Below, piece after piece: positions 8,257 to 18,486 of a stretch of 64,000 nucleotides of DNA. Where the stretch lies: assembly GCA_965261695.1 (NCBI GenBank), contig OZ253474.1, forward strand, positions 992,001 to 1,056,000. Reading direction: 5' to 3'. The notes under the pieces were generated by a model that saw nothing but the letters and a program-made list of their open reading frames with translations, ran no database searches and was not told where the DNA came from. The translations under genes were made by a program, and so were the position numbers. How positions within the stretch are numbered: the first letter of the stretch is position 1; each line of letters begins with the position of its first letter. This DNA comes from Bin5 sp965261695. GTDB taxonomy: Bacteria > Chloroflexota > Anaerolineae > Caldilineales > Caldilineaceae.

Positions 8257-10119
8257 TCAGCCGGCTTGACTCTTCTTCTCCCTCACTGCGATGTGCAACT
8301 CGGCCAGTTGCTTGTCTTCGACCGGGCTGGGCGCTTCCATCAGGAGATCGGCTCCGGTTGCGGTCTTGGGGAACGCCATGACTTCGCGTATGCTCGGCGC
8401 GTCGGCATAGAGCGCCACCACGCGCTCGATCCCCATCGCAATGCCGCCGTGAGGCGGCGCGCCGTACTGGAAGGCTTCCAGCATGTGACCAAACTTTGCG
8501 TCCACTTCGGACTCGCTCAGACCCAGGCGTTGGAACATACGCATCTGCTGTTCACTGCGATGGATGCGGATGCTGCCGCCGCCGATTTCCCAGCCGTTGA
8601 GCACGATGTCGTAGGCCTTCGCCCTGACATCTGCGGGACGCTCCTCCAGAATGCTCCAGTCCTCGTCGCGCGCGCTGGTGAAGGGATGATGGATCGCCTG
8701 CCAGCGCTCCTCTTGGCTGTCGTATTCAAGCAAGGGGAAGTCGACCACCCAACAAAACGCCAGCAGATTCGGATCGATAAGATTCGCGCGTGCGCCGATC
8801 TCCAGGCGCAGGTTGGCCAGCGCAGGGTTGGTCACATCGGCGTCGTCGGCCACCAGCAGAATCAGGTCGCCTTGCTCGGCCTGCGCCGCACGCACGATTC
8901 CGTCAATCTCCTCCGCGCCCAGGAACTTGATGATCGGGCTGCGCAGACTCTCAGCATGGTAGCGCCCGCCGGCATCCGATTCACCGGTAATGCCGATCCA
9001 CGCAAGTCCCTTTGCCCCGTAGGGCTTCACATAGTCGATCAGCCCGTCGACATCCTTGCGGCTCAGCCCCGCCCCGTTCGGGTAACGAACACCCTTGATG
9101 ATACCTCCAGCCGCGGCAGCGTTCTTAAAGACGCCGAAACGGCTGTTGCGCACCAGTTCGGTTACTTCGAACAGCTCCAGGCCGAAACGCAGATCCGGTC
9201 GGTCGATGCCGTAGCGGGCCAGCGCGTCTTCGTAACGCAGCACCGGAAACGGGAGCTGCTGGATCTGCTTGTCGCTGACCAACGCAGACAGTTCGATCAT
9301 CATCTCTTCGATCAGCGCCATGATGTCAGGCGCTTCGACGAAGCTCATCTCCAGGTCGAGCTGCGTGAACTCCGGCTGGCGGTCGGCGCGCAGATCCTCA
9401 TCGCGGAAGCAGCGCGCGATCTGGAAGTAGCGTTCGAATCCGGCGATCATCAGCAGCTGCTTCATCTGCTGGGGCGACTGCGGCAGCGCGTAGAACCGGC
9501 CCGGCTGAATGCGGCTGGGCACGACAAAATCACGCGCGCCCTCGGGCGTGCTTTTGAGCAGGATCGGTGTCTCGATTTCGAGAAAGGCCCGCTCGTACAT
9601 AAAGCTGCGGATAAAACGGACAATCTCGTGGCGCAGGTGCAGATTAGCGGCCAATCGCGGTCGCCGCAGATCGAGATAGCGATATTTCAGCCGCACCGCC
9701 TCATCCACGTCCTCGGCCTGGTTGCCGCTGACGACGAAGGGAGGCGTGAGGGCTTCGTTCAAAATCTCCAGATTGGTGGCGATAACCTCGATCTCGCCCG
9801 TCTCCAGTTCTGAATTCTCAAACCCTTGCGGGCGTTTTTGCACGGCGCCGCAGACCTGCACGACATATTCGCTGCGCACCTTTGAGGCCGTCTCCAACAC
9901 GTCCGAACGATTAGGGCCATTGTTGGTCGAACCGGTCATGTTGGGCGCATCGAGTGCAGGATCGTCCGAAACCGTTACCTGTGTGATGCCGAACCGGTCG
10001 CGCAAGTCGAGAAAGATCAGCCCGCCGTGATCGCGGCGGCGGTTGACCCAACCGGCGAGGGTAACCATTTTGCCGGCATCGCCGGCGCGTAATTCGCCGC
10101 ATGTATGGGTCTTTAGCAT
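8257..10119 (-). CDS. aspS: Aspartyl-tRNA synthetase, probably non-discriminating
   Basis: Class II synthetase of 620 residues with the bacterial GAD insertion. Motif 2 is seen in RCFRDEDLRADRQPEFTQLD and motif 3 in GIAMGIERVVAL. The anticodon-binding N-terminus has VNRRRDHGGLIF, with His31 where strictly tRNA-Asp-specific enzymes have Leu (E. coli RRRDLGS). A later loop has Gly99 (KRPQGFE) where E. coli has Lys. In Pseudomonas AspRS, His and Gly at these two sites go with charging both tRNA-Asp and tRNA-Asn, so this enzyme may supply Asp-tRNA-Asn for GatCAB amidation. Start ATG has GGAG 7 bases upstream; a promoter is visible at 10215-10244. Confidence 0.95.
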   Translation of the reverse strand: MLKTHTCGELRAGDAGKMVTLAGWVNRRRDHGGLIFLDLRDRFGITQVTVSDDPALDAPNMTGSTNNGPNRSDVLETASKVRSEYVVQVCGAVQKRPQGFENSELETGEIEVIATNLEILNEALTPPFVVSGNQAEDVDEAVRLKYRYLDLRRPRLAANLHLRHEIVRFIRSFMYERAFLEIETPILLKSTPEGARDFVVPSRIQPGRFYALPQSPQQMKQLLMIAGFERYFQIARCFRDEDLRADRQPEFTQLDLEMSFVEAPDIMALIEEMMIELSALVSDKQIQQLPFPVLRYEDALARYGIDRPDLRFGLELFEVTELVRNSRFGVFKNAAAAGGIIKGVRYPNGAGLSRKDVDGLIDYVKPYGAKGLAWIGITGESDAGGRYHAESLRSPIIKFLGAEEIDGIVRAAQAEQGDLILLVADDADVTNPALANLRLEIGARANLIDPNLLAFCWVVDFPLLEYDSQEERWQAIHHPFTSARDEDWSILEERPADVRAKAYDIVLNGWEIGGGSIRIHRSEQQMRMFQRLGLSESEVDAKFGHMLEAFQYGAPPHGGIAMGIERVVALYADAPSIREVMAFPKTATGADLLMEAPSPVEDKQLAELHIAVREKKSQAG

Positions 10120-10214
10120 AGCAGTGCTCCATTAAGTTGGAACGGTTGAATCGCGCAGCATCGGGCATACGGTTGAACAATATGCGCTCCCCGTGCGCGC
10201 CTCTCAAGAGGTCA

Positions 10215-10244
10215 ATTATAGATGGGGCGGGGCGGTGTATGCAA
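10215..10244 (-). promoter_or_regulatory. Candidate sigma-70 promoter for aspS
   Basis: On the minus strand TTGCAT (10244-10239), an 18-base spacer, then a perfect TATAAT (10220-10215). The predicted leader to the aspS ATG is about 90 bases. Confidence 0.6.
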
Positions 10245-10389
10245 TTTTCTGGTTACCGAATTGCTTTCCATGACCAGCTTCATGGCGGACTTGACGCGGA
10301 GCTGGATGGCCTGTATCGTATTGAATCTGCGTTGTCAGCTGCAGGCTGGCCCGCAACCACTCGCACAACACACCTTGAGGGGTACAATC

Positions 10390-11070
10390 ATGCCGGTAAA
10401 GATCGCACGGGTAGAGAAACGGTTCGCAAGCCCGGGGCCGCAACCCAACGGCCTCCAGGCCAGCGCCGATGGACTGTGGTGCATTGACCAGGGCAATAAT
10501 CGGCTCTATCGTCAGGACTACGCCACCGGCGACGTGCTGTTCGATGTCCAGACCGACACCGTTCACTCCAGTGGAATCACGCTGGGCGGCGGCTATATCT
10601 GGATCGCCTCCACCTATGAACGAAAGATCGCGCAACTGGACGCGGAAACGGGCCGGACCGTCGCCAAATACAGTTCGCCAGGCGCCGGCGTGGTGGCCTG
10701 GCGGGAGGGCGCGTCCGACGCGCAGGAGACGGGTGCGCACGGCCTGGAGTGGCGCGACGACCTTCTGTATGTGGCCTCGCCGCCCTCGCAGATGGTCCAT
10801 GTCATCGACCCCGACGGCTGGCAGGAGACGCATCGCTTGCGCGTGCCGGGGCTGCGCGTCCACGGCCTTGCCTGGGCAGACGACGGCAAACTGTGGGCCG
10901 CCGACACATCGGCGGGCACGGTCAGTCTGTTGGACCCGCAGAGTGGGCGCATCTTAGATGTCATGCGCGTCGAAGCCCCCGACGAAGTCCATGGCATGAC
11001 TATTCACGAAGGCGTGCTGTGGTTCTGCAATGCCGCAACCTGCGAAATTGGACGCCTGCTCGTCTCCTGA
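10390..11070 (+). CDS. Vgb/SMP-30-like beta-propeller protein
   Basis: About 226 residues made of repeated blade-like units: GLWCIDQGNNRLYR, GGYIWIASTYERKIAQLD, GLEWRDDLLYVASPP and DGKLWAADTSAGTVSLLD. The pattern G-x-L-W-x-A/C-D followed by a 'V-x-x-L-D-P' strand fits a small propeller of the streptogramin-lyase/SMP-30 type. No signal peptide is seen. The ATG at 10390 has GAGGGG 7 bases upstream. A paralogue of the same length and layout lies at 44815-45522 inside an oxidoreductase operon, which hints at a role with sugar lactones or acids. Its own neighbours do not define a function. Confidence 0.7.
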   Translation: MPVKIARVEKRFASPGPQPNGLQASADGLWCIDQGNNRLYRQDYATGDVLFDVQTDTVHSSGITLGGGYIWIASTYERKIAQLDAETGRTVAKYSSPGAGVVAWREGASDAQETGAHGLEWRDDLLYVASPPSQMVHVIDPDGWQETHRLRVPGLRVHGLAWADDGKLWAADTSAGTVSLLDPQSGRILDVMRVEAPDEVHGMTIHEGVLWFCNAATCEIGRLLVS

Positions 11071-11240
11071 CTGCGTAGAGTCCCTGGAACCTGGCTAACG
11101 TTGACCTACTCTTAACCTGTCGTTAACGGTGGTGCGCCACAATTGAGTGGTGCGAAACCGCCCGGTTGCAGAGGCCCAGAAGAACGTGATAGACGCGCTG
11201 CTCTGACGACAATAAAGTGGCGGAACGGCAGGTGTCCTCG

Positions 11241-11269
11241 TTGACGCGAGAGGCAGCTTGCACTATAAT
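11241..11269 (+). promoter_or_regulatory. Near-consensus sigma-70 promoter of the ABC transporter operon
   Basis: TTGACG (11241-11246), exactly 17 bases, and a perfect TATAAT (11264-11269). It is the strongest promoter match in the window. The predicted start near 11276 rules out translation starts upstream of that point for the next gene. Confidence 0.75.
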
Positions 11270-11386
11270 ATGGGCGGAAAGTACGGTGTTGGCACTGCGT
11301 CTTTGCAAACCTGGGTAAGCGGCCTCTACGTGGACAGCACAGTCTCTCAAACCGCGGCAATAGGCAGTGAACTCCGGCAGCAGATG

Positions 11387-13040
11387 CGGGTGGCGCCCGG
11401 CTGGTTGCGCGGGAGGCAGGGCAGGCGTCTGCGCGAGATGCTGCTCGCCTATACGTTCCTGGCGCCGGCTTTTGTCATCATTGGGCTGTTTGGCCTCTTC
11501 CCTCTCGCCTTCGCCGCCTTCGAAAGCACACTGCGCGGCCTGAACAAGATTGTCGGCTCCTACGACGGTCTGGGCAACTACGTCAAAGCAGTTGACAACC
11601 TGATCTATATCCTTGCATTTTGGATGGCCGTCGGCCTGTTCTATTACGCAGGAATTACGATCGCGCGCGCGTTCCAGGAGCAGCAGCAGGAACAGACAGA
11701 GCCGGTGCCTTGGCTGCTGCCAGGCCTTCTGACCGCTGTCGGCGCCGCGCTCTTCACCCGCTTTGTCTACATTCTCCTGCCGGAGATGCTGCGGATTCCC
11801 TCAAAGCTGCGCGGGCAGAACAACACACAGGCTGCATTCCGCAGTCTGGTGGTCGAGACGTGGTGGCTGCCGAAAATCCAGATCGCGCTGTGGCTGGCGA
11901 TCTTGGTGCTGGCTGTGGGCGCCGGTTGGGCGCTGCTCATCAATCGCCGGAGACCACCTGACAGGCGCGAGCGCATCTATTTCATGCCGTTTTTCAGCGC
12001 CTGCATCTGCTTGATCGGCGGCGCGGCGTTGGCCTGGCTGACCTGGACCGAGATCAACGCCGCCTACGCCGAGGCTCTGGAGGAGGGCGTGGGGCTGGAA
12101 CTGTGGTTACAGATCGTGACCATCAGCGCGGGGTTTCTGCTGCTCCTGCTCGCCTGGATCCTGTGGGAGCGCGCGGGCGACCGTTCAACCAATGCCGGAG
12201 TCGCCTTGCGGCTGGTCGGCGCGGTGACGCTGATGGTCGGCGGTTGGGTACTGATCGGCGAGCTGCCGCGCGCCATCGCCGCCGGTGACGAGGATTGGTG
12301 GAACGGGCTGATGGCGACGGTCTTCTATGTCCTGGGCACGGTGCCAATTCAGTTGGGGCTGGCGCTGATCCTGGCTGTGCTGCTGTTCCAGAAGATTCGC
12401 GGGCAGACATTTTTTCGCGTTCTCTACTTCCTGCCCTACGTCGCGCCGTTCGTCGGCACGGCGGCCGTCTTCCGCATTATCTTCTCCAACCGGCCCACCG
12501 CGCCGCTCAACAGCATGCTGGATCTGTTCGGGGCCGAACCGCTGCTCTGGTTGAGCGAGCCGGCCGGCATTTTTCAGATGATTGCGGGGTCGTCCCTGGA
12601 CTTGGGAAAGATCTTGTCCGGACCCAGCCTGGCGCTCGTCGCCATCATGATCTACGGCATCTGGACTTACGTCGGCTTCGACACGGTCATCTTCCTGGCC
12701 GGGCTGGGCGCAATTCCCAATGAACTCTACGAAGTCGCCGACATCGACGGCGCCGGTGGGTGGGCGCAGTTTCGGCATGTCACGCTGCCGCTGCTCTCGC
12801 CTACGATCTACTTTCTTTCACTCTATGCGGTCATCGGCACGTTTAAGGCGTTCAATCATATTTTCGTGTTACGCCAGGCGGCCGCATTGGGCACGACCGA
12901 TACCGCGAGCATCGTCATCTTCCAGGCCTTCAAAAGGGATACGCGCTACGGTTACGCCTCCGCGCTGGCCATCATGTTGCTGATCGTCATTATGGCGATT
13001 ACATTGATCAACAATCGGATTGCCAGCAGGAGGGTCTTCT

Positions 13041-13048
<8 letters not shown>
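11387..13048 (+). CDS. Carbohydrate ABC transporter permease, MalF/UgpA type, double-length
   Basis: Inner-membrane subunit of a sugar importer. The C-terminal half has the normal fold: EVADIDGAGGWAQFRHVTLP is the EAA loop that docks with the ATPase, followed by LLSPTIYFLSLY and the usual RRVFYG end. The protein is about 553 residues instead of about 300. The extra length lies between the first membrane segment (residues 17-45) and the core, and holds roughly six further hydrophobic segments, for example around IQIALWLAILVLAVGAG and LWLQIVTISAGFLLLLLAW. The frame is open to 11258, but the promoter at 11241-11269 excludes that start. I chose the ATG at 11387 by analogy; no clear ribosome site marks it. 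First gene of an operon with the next two. Confidence 0.85.
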
Positions 13049-13934
<886 letters not shown>

Positions 13935-13958
13935 GAGGCTCTGATCAGCCAGAACGTT

Positions 13959-13985
13959 GGGAGAGCGCACGAGTTGGGCTCTCCC
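13959..13985 (+). promoter_or_regulatory. Intercistronic hairpin before the binding-protein gene
   Basis: Perfect eight-pair stem GGGAGAGC (13959-13966) / GCTCTCCC (13978-13985), without a following T run, in the 113-base gap between permease and binding protein. Such hairpins often mark mRNA ends and allow the binding protein to be made in excess. Confidence 0.5.
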
Positions 13986-14047
13986 GCCAGGATTTCAATT
14001 TCGTGTGATTCGTTTCAGCGCTCAACTAACACAGGAGACCAAACAGG

Positions 14048-15475
14048 ATGAACAGGAAAAGTTTTTGGATGCTGGCAACGCTTCTGGTCGCGGCAATGAT
14101 TTTGGCTGGTTGCCCTGCGCCCGCGGCTGAAGCGCCGCCCGCGGCCATGGAAGAGGAAGTGGAGGAGGCTACCGCCGGCGAGGCCATGGCCGAGGGGCCA
14201 TGCGCGCCGGCGTCCGACGGCCCGTTGGCAGGTATTGACCCGCGCGGCCAGACGATTGTCTGGTGGCATCAGCACAGTGGCTCCCGCGAGGAGAAGCTGG
14301 CGGTGATTGTCGAGGACTTCAACAACACCAACGAGTGCGGCATTGTCCTCGACGCGCAGAATCAGGGCGGCTACAACGATATCCGCGACAAGGTAAACGC
14401 CGGCGCCGCCTCGGGCGAGCAGCCCGCCAGCCTGATCGTCGGCTATCAGAACGATCAGGCCTTCTACCAGCTGAATGAAGTGCTGGCCGACTTCAACAAG
14501 TTCATCGACGACCCGACCTGGGGATTGTCCGCGGAGGAGAGGGCTGACTTCTTCGCCAGTTTCATCGAGCAGGGCGTCCACCCGGTCTTTGACAACCAAC
14601 GCCTCGGCTTCCCGCCAAACCGCTCGATGGAAGTGCTCTATTACAACCAGACTTGGCTGGAAGAGTTGGGCTTCTCCGGGCCGCCGACGACACCGGACGA
14701 GTTTGAGGAGATGGCCTGCGCCGCGGTAGCGGCCAACGGCGACGGCACCGGCGGTTACATCCTGCGCGATGACGCCTCCGCGATGGCGTCCTGGACGTTT
14801 GCCTATGGTGGCGACGTTTTGAACGATGACAATACCGGCTACGTTTACAACAGCCAGGCAACGATCGACGCGATGACGTTGCTGAAACGCATGTTGGACA
14901 ACGGCTGCGCCTACTTCTTCACAGAGGGGTATCCGAATCCTGAGTTCGCGGCGCGCCGTACCAGCTTCACTCAGGGGTCCAGCTCAGGGCTGCCCTTTTA
15001 TGCCAATGACATAAAGACGATTGCCGAGGAACAGGGCCGCGATATGGACGTGTGGGGCGTAACCGCAATCCCGCACACGACGCCTGATCCCGTGCAAAAC
15101 ATCTACGGCGCCGACGTGATGATCACCGCCGGCCCGCCGGAGCAGGAGCTTGCCGCCTGGCTGTTCATCAAATGGTTCACGTCGCCGGAAGCACAGGCCC
15201 GCTGGGTTGAGGCCAGCAACTACTTCCCGACACGCGCGGCGACGGAAGCGCATCTGACCGGCTACGTGGAGCAGAATCCTCAGTACGGTGAAGCGCTGGC
15301 GCTGCTGGCGTACGGGGCATACGAGCCGCAGCTCATCTCCTACCAGGCAGTGCGCGACGCCGCGCAAACCGCCTTCAATGAGATCATGCAGGGCGCGGAC
15401 ATCCAAGCGACGCTCGACGGGCTGACGGCTACCGCCAATGAACTGCAAGAAGAGTTGATGGGTGAAATAGAGTAA
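14048..15475 (+). CDS. Extracellular sugar-binding lipoprotein of the ABC transporter
   Basis: Periplasmic or surface-anchored solute-binding protein of family 1 (UgpB/MalE-like), 475 residues. The signal peptide runs MNRKSFWMLATLLVAAMILAG and the lipobox LAGC gives the lipidated Cys22. An Ala/Pro/Glu-rich linker (about residues 23-55) precedes the domain, which starts at TIVWWHQHSG. GFPPNRSMEVLYYNQTWLEE and LAAWLFIKWFTSPEAQARW are typical of the family. CACAGGAGACC lies upstream of the ATG. It is the last gene of the operon (permease, permease, binding protein) and is followed by a terminator. The transported sugar cannot be read from the sequence. Confidence 0.92.
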   Translation: MNRKSFWMLATLLVAAMILAGCPAPAAEAPPAAMEEEVEEATAGEAMAEGPCAPASDGPLAGIDPRGQTIVWWHQHSGSREEKLAVIVEDFNNTNECGIVLDAQNQGGYNDIRDKVNAGAASGEQPASLIVGYQNDQAFYQLNEVLADFNKFIDDPTWGLSAEERADFFASFIEQGVHPVFDNQRLGFPPNRSMEVLYYNQTWLEELGFSGPPTTPDEFEEMACAAVAANGDGTGGYILRDDASAMASWTFAYGGDVLNDDNTGYVYNSQATIDAMTLLKRMLDNGCAYFFTEGYPNPEFAARRTSFTQGSSSGLPFYANDIKTIAEEQGRDMDVWGVTAIPHTTPDPVQNIYGADVMITAGPPEQELAAWLFIKWFTSPEAQARWVEASNYFPTRAATEAHLTGYVEQNPQYGEALALLAYGAYEPQLISYQAVRDAAQTAFNEIMQGADIQATLDGLTATANELQEELMGEIE

Positions 15476-15533
15476 AGCGTGGTTTCAGATGCTGTAACAG
15501 CATCGGGAGCGCAAGATTGAAATAGAACGGAGA

Positions 15534-15558
15534 GTGGAGGGTTCGCCCCTCCACTTTT
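15534..15558 (+). terminator. Rho-independent terminator of the ABC transporter operon
   Basis: Stem GTGGAGGG (15534-15541) / CCCTCCAC (15547-15554) with a short TTCG-containing loop, then TTTT. It lies between two convergent genes, 58 bases past the binding-protein stop. Confidence 0.75.
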
Positions 15559-15583
15559 CGTTTCCGCAGACGCTTGAGCGTCT

Positions 15584-16351
15584 TTAATCTTTCTTTTCCG
15601 GCTCTTTGCGAGGCCGCCGCTGAAAGGTCAGCTGTTGAAAGCGCTCGAAGTGGCGCTTGCTGCCGTCTTCCTGTTCCTCGCCCCCCGACTCGCGCATCCG
15701 TTTCTCCGTGGCCTCCAGATCGTCGAACTGGCTTTCATGGCAGAGAATCGCCTTGATTTTCAGATCGAGATCATCGGTAATGTCCACTTCGACGTCCGAT
15801 TCCTCGGCGTGGCTGATGTAGAGCTGATTGATCTTGTGGGGCGGATAGCCCTCGTTCGTCAGGTCAGGGTAGAACATCGGGTTGTCGGCTGCCGGGAAGA
15901 TCGCCTCCAGCGTGATGAGTCCGGCGTTGCGATGATCGGGGTGGTTGATATAGCCGCGCCCGGAGACATATCTGTCGGGACTGTTGCAGATGATCAACTG
16001 CGGTCGGATGCGCCGGATCTCGCGGCAGACCCGCTTGCGGATCTCCAGCGTAGGACGCAGGAAGCCGTCCTCCTCATCCATAAAGAGGACGTGCTTGACT
16101 CCGGACAGGGCGGCCGCGTTGCGCTGCTCCTCCCTGCGCATCAGAATCAACTGGTGACGCGTTACGAGCGGATTGTGATTGCCCTTGTCGCCATTGGTTA
16201 GAATCATGTAGGTGACCTCAATGCCCTGGCGCGCCATCTGAATGGCGGAACCGGCGCAGGAGAAGTCCGGGTCATCTGGGTGCGCCATAATCACCAGGGC
16301 GCGCTCAACCTCCGACCAGTCCGGTGGTTTCACTTCGCGGGAATCGGTCAT
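15584..16351 (-). CDS. PIG-L/LmbE-family zinc-dependent deacetylase
   Basis: About 255 residues. The zinc motif AHPDD (residues 23-27) and the downstream HPDHRN motif (His near 137) are the metal-binding signatures of GlcNAc-type deacetylases such as MshB, BshB and PIG-L. The C-terminal 30 residues are highly charged (RRPRKEPEKKD). The ATG at 16351 has AGGAGGAG about 6 bases upstream. Convergent with the ABC transporter operon. Likely removes an acetyl group from an N-acetylated amino sugar or conjugate; the exact substrate is unknown. No thiol-biosynthesis partner is adjacent. Confidence 0.88.
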   Translation of the reverse strand: MTDSREVKPPDWSEVERALVIMAHPDDPDFSCAGSAIQMARQGIEVTYMILTNGDKGNHNPLVTRHQLILMRREEQRNAAALSGVKHVLFMDEEDGFLRPTLEIRKRVCREIRRIRPQLIICNSPDRYVSGRGYINHPDHRNAGLITLEAIFPAADNPMFYPDLTNEGYPPHKINQLYISHAEESDVEVDITDDLDLKIKAILCHESQFDDLEATEKRMRESGGEEQEDGSKRHFERFQQLTFQRRPRKEPEKKD

Positions 16352-16390
16352 GGGTTTCTCCTCCTGAGGCTTCTGAAGGTCCTGCGGACA

Positions 16391-16415
16391 GAAAAGCCCC
16401 TGCTTCGGCAGGGGC
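16391..16415 (-). terminator. Rho-independent terminator after the ferredoxin gene
   Basis: On the minus strand a perfect eight-pair stem GCCCCTGC / GCAGGGGC with a CGAA loop, then TTTTC. It lies about 120 bases past the ferredoxin stop and upstream of the PIG-L start, so it separates the two units. Confidence 0.8.
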
Positions 16416-16536
16416 AACGTCCCACATCGCTCAAACCGGCATTGAGTCCTACCGGACAGCCATCTCGGTCAGATGCGCAGCCGCGCCTTCCGACCGGCAG
16501 CTGGACAGCTGATCCGTGCGACAGAATCGAACAAGG

Positions 16537-16812
16537 TCAGACCAAATCGAGAGCTGAGTAGCCCGGTCCTTCTTCGAAATACATTGCGTTGAGTTCGGTC
16601 GTGTAAGCGTACTCCTCCGGCAAATCCTCCTCGGTAAGGATGGCGTCGGTCGGACATTCGGGCACACATGCGCCACAGTCGATGCAGGTTTCCGGATCGA
16701 TATAGTACCAAGGCCACTCTTCTTCAGGCATCCCTGGGATAATGCATTCCACGGGGCAAACGTCGACGCAGGCACCGTCCCGAATGCACAGATCAAAAAT
16801 AACGTGGGTCAT
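16537..16812 (-). CDS. Seven-iron (FdxA-like) ferredoxin with an Asp in the first cluster motif
   Basis: Electron carrier of 91 residues, very acidic. Cysteines are at 9, 15, 19, 23, 43, 46, 49 and 53. The second motif CIDCGACVPECP is a complete [4Fe-4S] site. The first motif is C-x2-D-x2-C-x3-CP with Asp12 where a four-iron site would have Cys. By analogy with Azotobacter ferredoxin I, Cys9, Cys15 and Cys53 would hold a [3Fe-4S] cluster and Cys19, Cys43, Cys46, Cys49 a [4Fe-4S] cluster; Pyrococcus ferredoxin shows that Asp here can also ligate a fourth iron. AGAGGAG lies before the ATG. Single-gene unit with its own terminator. Confidence 0.92.
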   Translation of the reverse strand: MTHVIFDLCIRDGACVDVCPVECIIPGMPEEEWPWYYIDPETCIDCGACVPECPTDAILTEEDLPEEYAYTTELNAMYFEEGPGYSALDLV

Positions 16813-17092
16813 CGGATTGACTCCTCTGTAAAGCTAAGTTAAACCACTAATGTGAATCGGTAACGTTCTAAACATGCTTGCCTACGATCCGATTTCACCA
16901 TACACCAGAAATGATAACCTATGCAAATCCTTTTCGGTCTGTTTATTTGTTGCCTGCGGGTCGCTTTGATCGCGCTGCAACGATAAGGAAATGATCGGCT
17001 GAAACTGCCGTGTAGGACGGTTCTGCGCAGCGCGGCTTCGCCCTGGCCCGACGTCATATTCCGCCGCGCCATCGGCGCAGATGGAGGCCAGG

Positions 17093-18148
17093 TCAAGCGT
17101 CGCGTTCGGCCAAAGGGAACCTGGGCACAACCCCGGGGTTGACAAGCTTCTCGCGCGGGGGCCAGTACCCGCTCAGCACCGCCACCGCGTTGCCGATGCC
17201 GCCATTGGATACGTCCTCCATCGCCTGCACCGAGATTGCGCCGACATGGGGCGTTAATATCACATTATCGAGCGACAACAGGGGGTGGTCCGGCGGTCTC
17301 TCCTCTTCGACGAAGACATCGATGGCCTCGAACGTGTCGATGCCGGCCCCGGCCATTCTCCCCTCGCGCAAAAGTTCCACCAACGCCATCTCGTCCACAA
17401 TCGCCCCACGCGACGTGTTGATCAAGTACGCGCCCGGCTTCATCCTGCGCATCAAGTCTTCGTCGAAAAGATGGTAGGTATCGCTGGTCAGGGGAAGGTG
17501 CAGAGACAGATAGTCCGACTGTTCAATCACCTCCTCCAGGTCCATCATTGCAACGCCCAACTCGTCGGCGACAGCGCGGGGCGCGTCCATATTGCGGCGC
17601 GTGGCGATGACCCGCAAACCGAAGCCGCGCGCCCGCAAAGCCACTGCCCGCGCGGAGTTGCCGAAGCCGATCAAGCCCAGCACGCGTCCGGCAAGACGTT
17701 GATTGGTGGAGGCCTGGCTGCGCCCCTTGCTCCACGCGCCGGCGGACATGGCCTGCGCCATCTGCGGCAGCTTGCGCAGCAACGCCAACAGTAGCGCCAT
17801 CGTATGGTCGGCCTGCTCCTCGACGCAGAATGTGGGGACGTTGGTGACCAGAATTCCCTTACGCGTGGCGGCGGCAACGTCGATCTTGTCCGTTCCCGTG
17901 CCGAGGCGGGAGATCACCCGGCAGCGGCTCAGGCTCTCGATCACGCTTCCCGGCAGCGCGGTGGAGACGACAAAGATCGCATCACAGTCGGCGACGCGAG
18001 GGATGATGGTCGCAGGCGTGTTGGCCTCCCCCTCTACGGGATAGAGGTTGTGCTCACTAAAAAGGTCCCTTTCGTATTGGCTCATCGGAGAGAGCGTGGC
18101 GTTCAAGCGCACGGCTCGAAAATTTCGCAGATGACTCCACTCGGACAT
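17093..18148 (-). CDS. D-isomer-specific 2-hydroxyacid dehydrogenase (CtBP/phosphoglycerate dehydrogenase-like)
   Basis: NAD-dependent dehydrogenase of 351 residues. The Rossmann motif is GLIGFGNSARAVA, where the third Gly of GxGxxG is Ala. Catalytic residues are present: Arg in INTSRGAIVDE, Glu in GAGIDTFE, and His in LTPHVGA. The segment RLGTGTDKIDVAAA is typical of the phosphoglycerate dehydrogenase/CtBP branch; there is no ACT domain. It has its own promoter-like element 100 bases upstream and is not in a tight operon. One of three such enzymes in the window (also 20442 and 42905). The substrate is probably a sugar-acid-derived 2-oxoacid, not determined. Confidence 0.88.
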   Translation of the reverse strand: MSEWSHLRNFRAVRLNATLSPMSQYERDLFSEHNLYPVEGEANTPATIIPRVADCDAIFVVSTALPGSVIESLSRCRVISRLGTGTDKIDVAAATRKGILVTNVPTFCVEEQADHTMALLLALLRKLPQMAQAMSAGAWSKGRSQASTNQRLAGRVLGLIGFGNSARAVALRARGFGLRVIATRRNMDAPRAVADELGVAMMDLEEVIEQSDYLSLHLPLTSDTYHLFDEDLMRRMKPGAYLINTSRGAIVDEMALVELLREGRMAGAGIDTFEAIDVFVEEERPPDHPLLSLDNVILTPHVGAISVQAMEDVSNGGIGNAVAVLSGYWPPREKLVNPGVVPRFPLAERDA

Positions 18149-18486
18149 GGTTTGAACTCTCCGTGTCGATGCACCAGCGCGCGAGCGCCTTGGGTTCCAT
18201 AAAGCCGTTTGCGCGCACCCTGCGGCTATGCTATGATTTCGCCCGTAATGCAGTATACTTTCAACGGTTTTTGCTTGTCAATCGAATGGCGCGATCTTTC
18301 CCCAATTGCCGGAGGATTACGACACCACACCCCAAGCGGTTCAATTGGCACTTCATCTCGGTCAAATTAGAAGCGGTATATTCCCTCTTCAAGAAGGGCA
18401 TTAACGCCGCGCGGCTTGGAGGCTCTCCCGTCTGATCAGCCGGGTAACGGCCTGCTTTGGTCTGAGAGCGATCTACGGCCTGACGA
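18149..18486. other. Intergenic region with a minus-strand promoter; no gene seen
   Basis: The left half holds the leader and promoter of the hydroxyacid dehydrogenase gene. The right half, up to the abrupt start of permease similarity near 18485, has no coding similarity that I recognise. It is probably where the upstream transporter genes were deleted. Confidence 0.5.
18252..18281 (-). promoter_or_regulatory. Sigma-70 promoter for the hydroxyacid dehydrogenase gene
   Basis: On the minus strand a perfect TTGACA (18281-18276), an 18-base spacer, then TATACT (18257-18252). The predicted start near 18245 leaves a leader of about 100 bases. Confidence 0.65.

Noticed and set aside
16396..16536. 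Possible small RNA (SRP-like) between the ferredoxin stop and its terminator
   Set aside because: The conserved SRP loop sequence is absent and no separate promoter was found. It is best read as the ferredoxin 3' untranslated region.
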